Shown here piece by piece: positions 7,996-16,485 of a stretch of 64,000 bases of DNA. The position numbers and the translations under genes are program-made. This DNA is from Flavobacteriales bacterium (GTDB lineage: Bacteria; Bacteroidota; Bacteroidia; Flavobacteriales_C; GCA-002722245). The stretch is from positions 29,561-93,560 of the forward strand of contig JAHEZL010000022.1 in NCBI GenBank assembly GCA_023251095.1, in the 5' to 3' direction. Each line of letters opens with the position of its first letter. Position 1 is the first letter of the stretch. The notes beneath the pieces were generated by a model. The model did not search any database. It saw only the letters and a list, made by a program, of their open reading frames with translations, and was not told where the DNA came from.

Positions 7996-10098
7996 TTAAC
8001 TTATCCTGCTCCAATTACTTTTCGGATCGGTGAGTAAATTCAAATGCGCGGCGATGTATTTATTTTCTTCTTTTTTAATTTCAGGATCATCCGATAAAAT
8101 TTCCATCGCTTTTTGTCGTGCGATTTGCATGGTTTGAGAATCCTTCACGAGATCAGCAATTTTAAAATCCATCATTCCGCTTTGGCGCGTTCCTTCTATG
8201 TCTCCCGGACCACGGAGTTTTAAATCCACTTCGGCAATTTTAAATCCGTCGTTGGTTTCGCACATGGTTCTCATGCGCAGCTTTGCTTCGGGACCGAGTT
8301 TATCGGCTGTCATTAAAACACAATACGATTGCTCGGCACCACGACCAACCCTTCCGCGCAGCTGATGCAATTGCGAGAGTCCGAAACGCTCCGCACTTTC
8401 AATAACCATCACCGATGCGTTGGGAACATTTACCCCAACTTCAATTACTGTTGTAGCCACCATTATTTGTGTGACTCCCGTTTTAAAACGATGCATTTCA
8501 AAATCCTTGGCATCCGATTTCATTCGTCCGTGCAACACAGAAATCTGATAATGCGGCGGTTCAAAAGCACGTTGAATACTTTCATAACCGTCCATTAAAT
8601 CTTTGTAATCCATTGCTTCCGATTCTTCAATGAGAGGATACACAATGTATACTTGTCGGCCCAGCGCAATTTGATCGCGCATAAATCCAAACACGCGCAA
8701 ACGACCGCCATCCTTATAATGCAAAGTAGTGATTGGTTTTCTTCCTGGAGGCAATTCATCAATGACCGACACGTCCAAATCGCCATACAAAGTCATGGCG
8801 AGTGTGCGCGGAATAGGTGTTGCCGTCATCACCAAAACATGTGGCGGACGTGTATTTTTTCTCCACAATTTAGAGCGTTGTGCCACACCAAAACGATGTT
8901 GTTCATCAATGACAACGAGTCCGATATTTTTAAACTGAACAGGATCTTCAATTAATGCATGCGTACCAACAATTACTTTTAATTCGCCGGATTGTAATTT
9001 TTCAAAAACGTTTTGGCGCTCTTTTCCTTTTACCGAACCGGTGAGTAATTTCACTTCAATTCCAAGCGGCCGAAGCATTTCCTCAAAGGAAGCAAAATGC
9101 TGATTGGCTAGTATTTCCGTAGGCGCCATGATAGCAGCCTGATAACCGTTATCCAGCGCAATTAATATACTCAACAGCGCCACCATTGTTTTTCCGCTAC
9201 CTACATCACCTTGCAGCAAACGGTTCATGTGCTGACCGGAACCCATGTCTTTGCGAATTTCTTTGACCACTCTCTTTTGTGCGCCGGTGAGTTCAAAGGG
9301 AAGATATTTAGTGTAAAAGCCATTGAAATAATCTCCTACTTTATCGAAAATAAATCCGGAATAATTTATTTGCCGACCTTGCTTCACTTTTAAAATCCGC
9401 AACTGCGCAAAAAACAATTCATCAAATTTCAAACGCGCAATGGCGCGATTGGCCAACTCCATATTTTGCGGTTGATGAATTTGCTGAAAGGCCTGATCTC
9501 TCGACATAAACTGCATATCCACCATCATCTCGGCATTCAAAATCTCGGGGATTTTTCCTTTCACTTGCGGCAATAAAACCGAAAATAATTTACGAAGGCC
9601 TTTACTGTCTAAGCCTCTGTTCTTCATATTTTCCGAAGAATTGTAAATCGCCTGCAAGCCTTTCAATTCATTGAAAGCAGCAATGGAATACAAAATCATT
9701 TCGGGATGAGAAATATTCATTTTGCTACCGAATAAAGTCGGCTTGCCATACACGATATATTCCTTCCCTAAGATCAATGATTTTTTAAAAAACATCGCGC
9801 CGCGGAACCACACCAACTCCAACGCTCCCGAGTCATCGCGAAGAACAGCAGTTAATCTTTTTGCTTTTCCGGTTCCAACTTCTTCAATGCCCACCAACAC
9901 ACCTTTCACCTGCACATATGACTGATCGGAAATGATGCTGCTTATTTTTTGAAAGTTCGTGCGATCCACATATTTAAAAGGAAAGTGATTGAGTAGATCT
10001 TCAAAAGTAAATATGTTTAAATCAAGCTTCAACACGTCGGCGCGGTTAGGACCAACGCCTTTTAAAAATTCTATGGACGTGCTTAAAATAGCTGACAT
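7996..10098 (-). CDS. recG: ATP-dependent DNA helicase RecG
   Basis: RecG remodels stalled replication forks and branched recombination intermediates. The 700-residue protein has the N-terminal wedge/OB domain (about residues 1-230) followed by two helicase domains. Motif I is QGDVGSGKT near residue 295, motif II is DEQH near 400, motif III is MTATPIPRT near 425, and motif VI is QLRGRVGRG near 587. The length is normal. It sits alone between a 5' inverted repeat (10121-10170) and the efflux operon. Nothing in it looks disrupted. Confidence 0.96.
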   Translation of the reverse strand: MSAILSTSIEFLKGVGPNRADVLKLDLNIFTFEDLLNHFPFKYVDRTNFQKISSIISDQSYVQVKGVLVGIEEVGTGKAKRLTAVLRDDSGALELVWFRGAMFFKKSLILGKEYIVYGKPTLFGSKMNISHPEMILYSIAAFNELKGLQAIYNSSENMKNRGLDSKGLRKLFSVLLPQVKGKIPEILNAEMMVDMQFMSRDQAFQQIHQPQNMELANRAIARLKFDELFFAQLRILKVKQGRQINYSGFIFDKVGDYFNGFYTKYLPFELTGAQKRVVKEIRKDMGSGQHMNRLLQGDVGSGKTMVALLSILIALDNGYQAAIMAPTEILANQHFASFEEMLRPLGIEVKLLTGSVKGKERQNVFEKLQSGELKVIVGTHALIEDPVQFKNIGLVVIDEQHRFGVAQRSKLWRKNTRPPHVLVMTATPIPRTLAMTLYGDLDVSVIDELPPGRKPITTLHYKDGGRLRVFGFMRDQIALGRQVYIVYPLIEESEAMDYKDLMDGYESIQRAFEPPHYQISVLHGRMKSDAKDFEMHRFKTGVTQIMVATTVIEVGVNVPNASVMVIESAERFGLSQLHQLRGRVGRGAEQSYCVLMTADKLGPEAKLRMRTMCETNDGFKIAEVDLKLRGPGDIEGTRQSGMMDFKIADLVKDSQTMQIARQKAMEILSDDPEIKKEENKYIAAHLNLLTDPKSNWSRIS

Positions 10099-10120
10099 GA
10101 GATAAAAATAGGAAAAAATC

Positions 10121-10170
10121 TCCCACAGATTTCACAGATGGCTCTGTGTAAATCTGTGAAATCTGCGGGA
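10121..10170. repeat. inverted repeat, family A copy 2
   Basis: Arms 10121-10139 and 10152-10170 pair at 18 of 19 positions. They carry the same core (CACAGATTTCACAGAT) as the element at 2496-2560, with a shorter 12-base loop. Here it lies between two genes of the same direction, downstream of the MsbA-like exporter stop and upstream of the recG start, so it could end the exporter transcript. Confidence 0.88.
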
Positions 10171-10193
10171 AACAAATCTATTTAAAAAAATGA

Positions 10194-12041
10194 CTATTGA
10201 AAACTCTGCATCTGACACAACTGGAAATAAATTCCTTTTTGCGCAATGAGATCATTGTGTTTCCCTCTCTCCGCAATTTTACCTTTATCCAGAACAATGA
10301 TTTCATCGGCATGTTGAATCGTTGACAAACGATGCGCGATGACCACTGAAGTTCTGTTCGACATTACTTTTTGCAAAGCCTCTTGCACCAGTTTTTCAGA
10401 AGCAGTATCTAAAGCAGAAGTGGCTTCATCTAAAATTAAAATCGGCGGATTTTTCAGTACCGCACGCGCAATACACAAACGCTGACGCTGTCCGCCTGAA
10501 AGCTTATCGCCTTTGTCACCAATGATGCTATCGTAGCCGTTTGGCAGCTGAGCAATAAATTCATGAGCATTGGCAACTTTTGCGGCTTCTATCACCGCTT
10601 CCTTAGTATAAGATCCGCCAAAAGAAATGTTATTGAAAACAGTATCGTTAAACAAAATAGAATCCTGCGTCACCACAGCGATCAAAGAGCGCACAGCAGA
10701 AATTTTGCAGGAACGGATATCGATCCCGTCAATTAAAATCTCACCTTTTGTAACATCATAAAATCGTGGAATCAAATCGGCCAGTGTGGACTTCCCTCCT
10801 CCGCTATGCCCTACCAATGCTATTGATTTTCCTTTTTGAATTTTTAAATTAATGTTGGACAACACTTCGTCTTTTTCGTAAGAGAAGCAAACGTTTTTAA
10901 ATTCTATTTCTTTTTCAAAACCATTTAAAGGTTGTGGATTTTGAGGATCAACAATTGAATTTTCAGCTTTCATTATTTTATCAATCCTGTCGATGGCCGC
11001 CGCTCCTTTTTGCACACTGCTGTAAGCACCTGCTATATTTTTAATGGGGGCTATCGCCAGATACAACAATAAAATATAACCGATAAAAATAGAACCACTC
11101 ATCCCGCCATCAAACACAAAATAAATTCCACCTATTACCAAAACCGAAGCAATGGTAATCATTCCCAACACTTCACTGAGCGGAGAAGCTAGATCGCGTT
11201 TGCGAAATAAACGAATCGACAATTGTTTGAAACGGTTGTTGTTTTCTTCGAATTTAGCACTCGTATACTTTTCGGCACCAAAAGCTTTGATCACTTTTAA
11301 TCCCGACAACATTTCTTCCATAATGGATAGTAAATCGCCCATCTTATCCTGAGCCTTACTGGAAGTGCGCTTCAACCCTCTTCCTAAAAATGCAATGGCC
11401 AAAATGGAAATGGGCATAAAAAGCAACATGAAAAAAGTGAGTTTCGCATCAATAAAAAACATGGAGCCTATCACCAGTATAATGCTCACCGGCTCGCGGA
11501 AGATAGCTTCCAGAGAACCCAATATCGACCATTCCACTTCCTGCACATCATAAGTCATTCTCGACATGATATCTCCCTTCTTTTCATCACTGAAAAAGGA
11601 AAGCGGCAAATGCATTGATTTTTGAAACATTGCATTTCTTAAATCGCTGATCACACCATTGCGTATGGGCGACAGGAAAAACATGGCGAAATAGCGACAA
11701 GCATTTTTTAATAAAAAAGTAACAACAATAATTCCGGCAATCAGTAATAAAACTCTTGATTTCCCGGCAGTGATGGATTCGGCCTGCAATATGATTTCGG
11801 AAGTCCATTGCTGCATGCCATACTGCACCGATTTGATATTAATGCCATGATGAGGATTGGGCGCTAAAAACTTTTGCAATTCGACTGCTGTAGATTTTTC
11901 AAACAAAATCTCTAAAACAGGAATGAAAAAAGCGAAGGAAAGCAGGTTGAATACAGCATACAGGACATTAAACAGCACGGTTAGCCAAACATATTTTTTA
12001 TAGCCCGACGCGTACTTTAAAACCCTGAAAAAATTCTTCAT
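10194..12041 (-). CDS. ABC exporter with fused membrane and ATPase domains (MsbA-like)
   Basis: The 615-residue half-transporter has six predicted membrane segments in its first 340 residues. The ATPase domain follows, with Walker A GHSGGGKST near residue 417, signature LSGGQRQR near 515, Walker B ILILDEATSALD near 535 and the H-loop IAHRLS near 575. This is the type IV exporter layout of MsbA and its relatives, which act as homodimers. Lipid A-core flipping is the likeliest role, but multidrug export cannot be excluded. A candidate promoter (12046-12076) lies so close that the message may be leaderless. The gene is divergent from rbfA. Confidence 0.9.
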   Translation of the reverse strand: MKNFFRVLKYASGYKKYVWLTVLFNVLYAVFNLLSFAFFIPVLEILFEKSTAVELQKFLAPNPHHGINIKSVQYGMQQWTSEIILQAESITAGKSRVLLLIAGIIVVTFLLKNACRYFAMFFLSPIRNGVISDLRNAMFQKSMHLPLSFFSDEKKGDIMSRMTYDVQEVEWSILGSLEAIFREPVSIILVIGSMFFIDAKLTFFMLLFMPISILAIAFLGRGLKRTSSKAQDKMGDLLSIMEEMLSGLKVIKAFGAEKYTSAKFEENNNRFKQLSIRLFRKRDLASPLSEVLGMITIASVLVIGGIYFVFDGGMSGSIFIGYILLLYLAIAPIKNIAGAYSSVQKGAAAIDRIDKIMKAENSIVDPQNPQPLNGFEKEIEFKNVCFSYEKDEVLSNINLKIQKGKSIALVGHSGGGKSTLADLIPRFYDVTKGEILIDGIDIRSCKISAVRSLIAVVTQDSILFNDTVFNNISFGGSYTKEAVIEAAKVANAHEFIAQLPNGYDSIIGDKGDKLSGGQRQRLCIARAVLKNPPILILDEATSALDTASEKLVQEALQKVMSNRTSVVIAHRLSTIQHADEIIVLDKGKIAERGKHNDLIAQKGIYFQLCQMQSFQ

Positions 12042-12045
12042 GCGT

Positions 12046-12076
12046 CAAATTTAGGTTTTTTAGTTTACAGCTCAGA
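12046..12076 (-). promoter_or_regulatory. possible promoter of the MsbA-like exporter gene
   Basis: Read on the minus strand, TCTG (12076-12073) is followed after 19 bases by TAAATTTG (12053-12046), which fits the Bacteroidota -7 consensus TAnnTTTG. Only four bases separate the box from the ATG at 12041. Confidence 0.4.
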
Positions 12077-12097
12077 GTTAATTCTTAATTTTAAGCC

Positions 12098-12436
12098 ATG
12101 GAGTCAAGAAGACAAAACAAAATATCATCACTCATACAGGAAGAATTAGGAACGATTTTTCAGAAAGAAAGCAAAAATCTTTTTGGAGGTTCCTTCATCA
12201 CGGTAACGCAGGCACGCGTTGCTCCCGACTTGTCGGTAGCCAAAATATATGTCAGCATTCTCAATCCTGAAAGAGATGTAGTGATGAAAATCATTAAGGA
12301 ACAAAGCAACGAAATCAGAAAGCGCTTAGGCAATAACGTTCGCCATCAACTGCGAAAAATCCCGGAACTCATTTTTATACTCGATGATTCACTGGATTAT
12401 GCTGAAAAAATCAACAACCTGCTTAAAAAAAAATAA
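12098..12436 (+). CDS. rbfA: 30S ribosome-binding factor A
   Basis: RbfA binds the 30S subunit late in its maturation and is important for processing the 5' end of 16S rRNA and for growth in the cold. The 112-residue protein has the single KH-like fold pattern: MESRRQNKISSLIQEELGTI at the start, then the strand TVTQARVAPDLSVAKIYVS, and the closing helix region RKIPELIFILDDSLDYA. The length is typical for Bacteroidota. The final codons are a run of Lys encoded by A residues directly before the stop. The LolC/E-like permease follows 18 bases later, probably in one operon. Confidence 0.92.
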   Translation: MESRRQNKISSLIQEELGTIFQKESKNLFGGSFITVTQARVAPDLSVAKIYVSILNPERDVVMKIIKEQSNEIRKRLGNNVRHQLRKIPELIFILDDSLDYAEKINNLLKKK

Positions 12437-12454
12437 CGCCTTGAATTTCTCATT

Positions 12455-13666
12455 TTGAACTTTGAACTCAAAATAGCTTCCCGTTATTTCCTGGCCAAAA
12501 AATCCAAAAACATCATCAATTGGATCACATGGATTTCCATCCTTGTGGTATCCATCGTTTCAGCAGCGATCATCATCGTGCTTTCCGCTCTTAACGGGAT
12601 GAACGAAACGGTAATGAACCTGTATACCAACTTCGATCCCGATATTAAAATTACTGCCATTGAGGGGAAAACTTTCACTGCTTCCGATTCCTTGGAAAAA
12701 AGCATCCGGAAAATCAACAACGTTAAATACTATGTTGAAGCGGTAGAAGAAAATGTTTTGCTGAAATACGACGACAATCAGGAAGTAGCCAAACTAAAAG
12801 GAGTAAGTGCCGAATTTGCGGCGATGACGCAAATTGAAAAGATGATGCCGAACAATGAAAACAAAGGTTTTCTGCTTTCGGGGAACGGACAGCAATTCAC
12901 TGTACTTTCTATTCAGCTGGCCATGAAACTGGGCATCAATGCAGATAATCCTCACTCTTTCGTCAATATTTATTTACCCGTATTTGACAATGGCACCGGC
13001 ATTCAAACCGAATATTTTAAAACCATTTCCGCTTTGCCGAGAAACACTTTTGAAATCAATGAAGATTTTGGAAATTACATCATCGTGAATAAAAATTTCG
13101 CCAATGAATTGCTCGACTTTGGCGACAAGGTTTCAGCCATAGAAATTGGTATTACAGATCCCTCTAAAGCAGAGGAAACCAAAGCTACACTGCAAAAATT
13201 GCTGGGAAATAAATTTGAAATAAAAACGCGTTTCGAACAAAATTCTTTTCTTTTTAAAACGCTGCAAACCGAAAAATGGATTACCCTTTTTATTCTGGCA
13301 GTGATTACTTTTCTGGCCATTTTCAATGTCATCGGATCCTTGTATATGTTGATTATCGACAAGAAAAAAGATGTTTTTATTTTGCAAAGCATGGGGGCTA
13401 CCAGCGGACAAATAAAACGCATCTTTTGGCTCGAAAGCTTTATCATTGGCGTGGTTGGAGTGAGTATTGGTTTAATACTCGGACTCACACTTTGCGTTGT
13501 ACAAGATATGTACGGCTTTATTGAAATAGGTGCCAATTTCAGCATAACAGCCTATCCCGTTGCTATTGAAGCCGGTGATGTTGTAATTACTTTGCTCCTG
13601 GTAACAGCAGTGAATGCCTTAACATCATTGATTCCTGTGCTGGCAATGAAAATTGAAAAGCCTTAA
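12455..13666 (+). CDS. ABC transporter permease of the LolC/LolE-FtsX type
   Basis: The 403-residue protein has an N-terminal membrane segment (about residues 20-45), a large periplasmic MacB-like domain (about 50-265) and three C-terminal membrane segments (about 270-295, 320-345 and 365-395). The opening FELKIASRYFLAKKSKNIINW is typical of LolC/E-type permeases, which extract outer-membrane lipoproteins from the inner membrane. I take TTG at 12455 as the start, since no ATG is available before the conserved opening. It follows rbfA closely. No partner ATPase is adjacent, so LolD must come from elsewhere. Its stop codon directly abuts that of the convergent M23 peptidase. Confidence 0.87.
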   Translation: MNFELKIASRYFLAKKSKNIINWITWISILVVSIVSAAIIIVLSALNGMNETVMNLYTNFDPDIKITAIEGKTFTASDSLEKSIRKINNVKYYVEAVEENVLLKYDDNQEVAKLKGVSAEFAAMTQIEKMMPNNENKGFLLSGNGQQFTVLSIQLAMKLGINADNPHSFVNIYLPVFDNGTGIQTEYFKTISALPRNTFEINEDFGNYIIVNKNFANELLDFGDKVSAIEIGITDPSKAEETKATLQKLLGNKFEIKTRFEQNSFLFKTLQTEKWITLFILAVITFLAIFNVIGSLYMLIIDKKKDVFILQSMGATSGQIKRIFWLESFIIGVVGVSIGLILGLTLCVVQDMYGFIEIGANFSITAYPVAIEAGDVVITLLLVTAVNALTSLIPVLAMKIEKP

Positions 13667-15022
13667 TTATCTGATTACTATTTTTCCTGTGGTTGTTTGT
13701 TGATCAGGGGATGTCAATTGATAAAAATACACTCCGCTTTGATTCCCTAAATTAATTTCCGTTTTTGAAGAAGTGATTTTTGCTTCATAAACTTTTGCTC
13801 CTAAAATGTTATAAAAGAAAATTACCTGACCGCCAACCATAGCTGTTTCCAGAGTAATTACTCCACTGGAAGGATTGGGATACACGGAGAATTTCTCTTC
13901 ACTTACCAAAGCAGAAACACCTGCCGCTGTAGTCATATCGAAAGTTGAAGAGCAAGTCACTCCGTTGTAGGTAGCTTTAAAAGTATAGGTGCCGGCAACA
14001 GTTGGTAGTTTTTTCGACCAACCGAAAGTTTTTATTTTATTATCGGCCGTGCTGGTATAAGTCCAGGTTGCAAAAGTACTTTGATCGGGATTTAAAATAC
14101 TCATCGTTCCACTCATTCCATTGATTTCATCTCTGATGAAAATATAAAATTTAGCATAACCCGCAGGTAAACCCGGCCCTTGAAAAGGCATTTCATAAAT
14201 TGAACTTTCATTGAGCGTTTCAGTAGTCGGACAACCAGGAAGTACTATATCAGTGCTGTGCACAGAAGCTCTCACCACACCTGTTTCTTTTGCCGCTTTT
14301 TGCGAAGCCCACCAGGAATTTTGATTTAAACTATTGCAATTTCCTGCAAAAGGATCTATTCGTGTGGAAACATCAGCACCTGCCCATACTTCAAAATGCA
14401 AATGCGGACCGGAGGCGCTTCCCGAGCTACCCACCACACCAAGTTTTTCACCGGCCACCACCGTTTGGCCAACAATTTTTTGTGTGACCGAATTCTTTTT
14501 CATGTGCCAGTACAAAGCGGTTGAACCGTCGCTGTGTTGAATCATCACATAGTTTGCTGTTAAGTTATTAGACGAGCAATTTCTATCGAATTCGCCATCA
14601 TGAACGGCGATAATGGTTCCGTCGGCAGCAGCTATAACCTCCACTAAATCATTGTCCATTTTATAAAAATTAAACGGCCAGGTAGCGATATCCGTTCCTC
14701 GGTGTCCGTCATAAGAATTGGTACCGCAATTGAAATCTTTAAACGGTCCAACGGCAGCGTCATGATCAACATAAGCTGCAATGTTATAATAACTGCAATC
14801 AGTTAATCCAGCAGCAGGTTTAAGAGGCCAATTCAAGGTAACCGAAGCTCCTCGGTAGCCGCTTTGAGGAAGGTGTTTGAGATTTTCTGAAATTTGTTTT
14901 TGAAGTTCAGCGTATTCTACATCCGTGATACACGGATTTTCACTATTGTTTTCAGTAAGCTTGTTTTGGGCTTGTGACGAAAAAAATAACAATAGACTTA
15001 TGAATGTAGTTGTGATTTTCAA
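13667..15022 (-). CDS. secreted M23 family metallopeptidase with T9SS type A sorting domain
   Basis: The 451-residue protein has a signal peptide (ISLLLFFSSQAQ) and then a LytM/M23 domain at about residues 90-240. The zinc-site motifs are intact: HRGTD supplies the first His and the Asp, and GPHLHFEVW the HxH pair. These enzymes cut peptide cross-links of peptidoglycan or act on glycine-rich peptides. A beta-sandwich region follows, and a T9SS type A sorting domain starts near residue 370 (YPNPSSGVITLET), so the enzyme should be exported across the outer membrane. Whether it targets other bacteria or surface proteins cannot be told from sequence. Confidence 0.88.
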   Translation of the reverse strand: MKITTTFISLLLFFSSQAQNKLTENNSENPCITDVEYAELQKQISENLKHLPQSGYRGASVTLNWPLKPAAGLTDCSYYNIAAYVDHDAAVGPFKDFNCGTNSYDGHRGTDIATWPFNFYKMDNDLVEVIAAADGTIIAVHDGEFDRNCSSNNLTANYVMIQHSDGSTALYWHMKKNSVTQKIVGQTVVAGEKLGVVGSSGSASGPHLHFEVWAGADVSTRIDPFAGNCNSLNQNSWWASQKAAKETGVVRASVHSTDIVLPGCPTTETLNESSIYEMPFQGPGLPAGYAKFYIFIRDEINGMSGTMSILNPDQSTFATWTYTSTADNKIKTFGWSKKLPTVAGTYTFKATYNGVTCSSTFDMTTAAGVSALVSEEKFSVYPNPSSGVITLETAMVGGQVIFFYNILGAKVYEAKITSSKTEINLGNQSGVYFYQLTSPDQQTTTGKIVIR

Positions 15023-15115
15023 AAGAAGAAATTTTAAGTAAATGCAATATCGTTTCTCCTATTTGAACAATTCCGAATGCAAAAAAGTTACAAAGACAGT
15101 ACAACTGGAATGCAT

Positions 15116-16447
15116 TTATTTATTTCTTAAGCCCTGACTTTTTATCGCTTCTTTTAACGCCGTTTCAGCTTCCGCTTCATTTTGAATGAATAGATAAAAA
15201 CCTTGTCCGGCCTCAGCCAAACGAACAATAAATTTTTTACCCAATTTTTTTTGTCCGAAAGTAAGCGCAGAAAACTGAATTGGTTTTTTTGCTTTTTTTC
15301 GGATCAATTTCATCATCTGATCTTCTGTTTTACCCAGACCGTCAAAGCCGCCGTCGGTGGCAATAATAATTTGATTCACTCCTCCTTTGATATAACTTTT
15401 CTCCACAAAATTATACGCTTCACGTATGGCCTCATCGCCCGCAGTTGAACCTCCTGCTTTTAAACTTTGAATGACTGCAATAATTTTCTCGGGATCATCC
15501 CCGGCGGTTGTTTCCAGTTGAACTTTCACATTGTCGGAATAAGTGATGATGGTGATTTTATCTTCCTTGCGCATGAGTCGGGTTAGCGCTATCATAGAGG
15601 ATTTCAGCAAAGGCAAACGATCGGGTCCATCCATACTTTTTGACACATCAATTAAAAACACAATGTTGTTTTCTTTGTAATTCGCAACAGAAAAAACAGT
15701 GGGATCAACAGTTACATTTTGCTCCACCTTTTCAGGAAGAATTGCTGTAACAAGCGTATCCTTTTTTTCTTCAGATTGGAGAGGAACTAAAGCTATTGTG
15801 ATTTTGCGATTGTTGGGATTAAAATAACCCTGCACCTCTTTACTTCTATAACCGATGTGTTCGGCATAAAAATAAAACAAACCAATATTCGATTTGATTT
15901 TTAATTCTCCTTTTGAATCCGTTTTATAAGAAGTATAAATCTCCCCTTTTCCCATCTCCACTATGGAAGAAGACAATGGTTTTCGGGTAAGAGAATCAAT
16001 CACTAAAATTTCCAGATCAAATTCGGGACGTTTGTAATTCGGATCGGTAAATGAAGGACAGGCTGCATTCGCAAAGGGATCAAAACTCACCACTTCTCCC
16101 ACATAAGAAATTACAACAGGGTCGGCCGCAGCAGTATGAAAAACAGAAATAGCAACTTTGAATTTCCCGATATTTAAAGGATTGTAAATGATTTCTATAA
16201 ATTTTGTTTCGCCGGGATTAATGCCTTCTGCAGGAAAACGGATTTGAAATTCACGAGGATAATGCTGCTTGAGTAAAAACACTTTTTTAGCAGTGGTGTT
16301 GGTCACTTCAATTGTATCTACCCTGCTGATCCAATTTTCAACTTTGTGAAAATTAAAGGCTGTTGTATTAAAAATTAATCCGTGATGATTTGTTTGCGCA
16401 AACAATGAAGTGGAAAACAACAATAACAAATAAAGCCAACTCTTCAT
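15116..16447 (-). CDS. secreted von Willebrand factor A domain protein
   Basis: The 443-residue protein has a signal peptide (LYLLLLFSTSLFAQ). An Ig-like domain of the kind found in DUF1573 proteins follows (about residues 25-125), then a CarboxypepD_reg-like beta-sandwich (about 145-225) and a von Willebrand A domain (about 265-440). The metal-ion-dependent adhesion site is intact, with DVSKS near residue 270 and ATDGGFDG near 365. Such proteins usually bind partner proteins in the periplasm or at the surface. No T9SS tail is seen. The partner is unknown; the gene stands alone between an M23 peptidase and a divergent methyltransferase. Confidence 0.8.
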   Translation of the reverse strand: MKSWLYLLLLFSTSLFAQTNHHGLIFNTTAFNFHKVENWISRVDTIEVTNTTAKKVFLLKQHYPREFQIRFPAEGINPGETKFIEIIYNPLNIGKFKVAISVFHTAAADPVVISYVGEVVSFDPFANAACPSFTDPNYKRPEFDLEILVIDSLTRKPLSSSIVEMGKGEIYTSYKTDSKGELKIKSNIGLFYFYAEHIGYRSKEVQGYFNPNNRKITIALVPLQSEEKKDTLVTAILPEKVEQNVTVDPTVFSVANYKENNIVFLIDVSKSMDGPDRLPLLKSSMIALTRLMRKEDKITIITYSDNVKVQLETTAGDDPEKIIAVIQSLKAGGSTAGDEAIREAYNFVEKSYIKGGVNQIIIATDGGFDGLGKTEDQMMKLIRKKAKKPIQFSALTFGQKKLGKKFIVRLAEAGQGFYLFIQNEAEAETALKEAIKSQGLRNK

Positions 16448-16485
16448 AGTAACAAATATGACGATTCCATTTCAATTTTATTACT

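Noticed and set aside
8329..8955. Several plus-strand frames inside recG (8329-8598, 8653-8955)
   Set aside because: They are antisense to the conserved helicase motifs and show no family resemblance.
12421..12436. Programmed frameshift at the A-run closing rbfA
   Set aside because: The run simply encodes Lys codons before the stop, and the next gene has its own start 18 bases on with no continuing frame of known family.
13075..13545. A 156-codon minus-strand frame inside the LolC/E-like gene
   Set aside because: It is antisense to conserved membrane segments, and the sense frame carries a clear family pattern.
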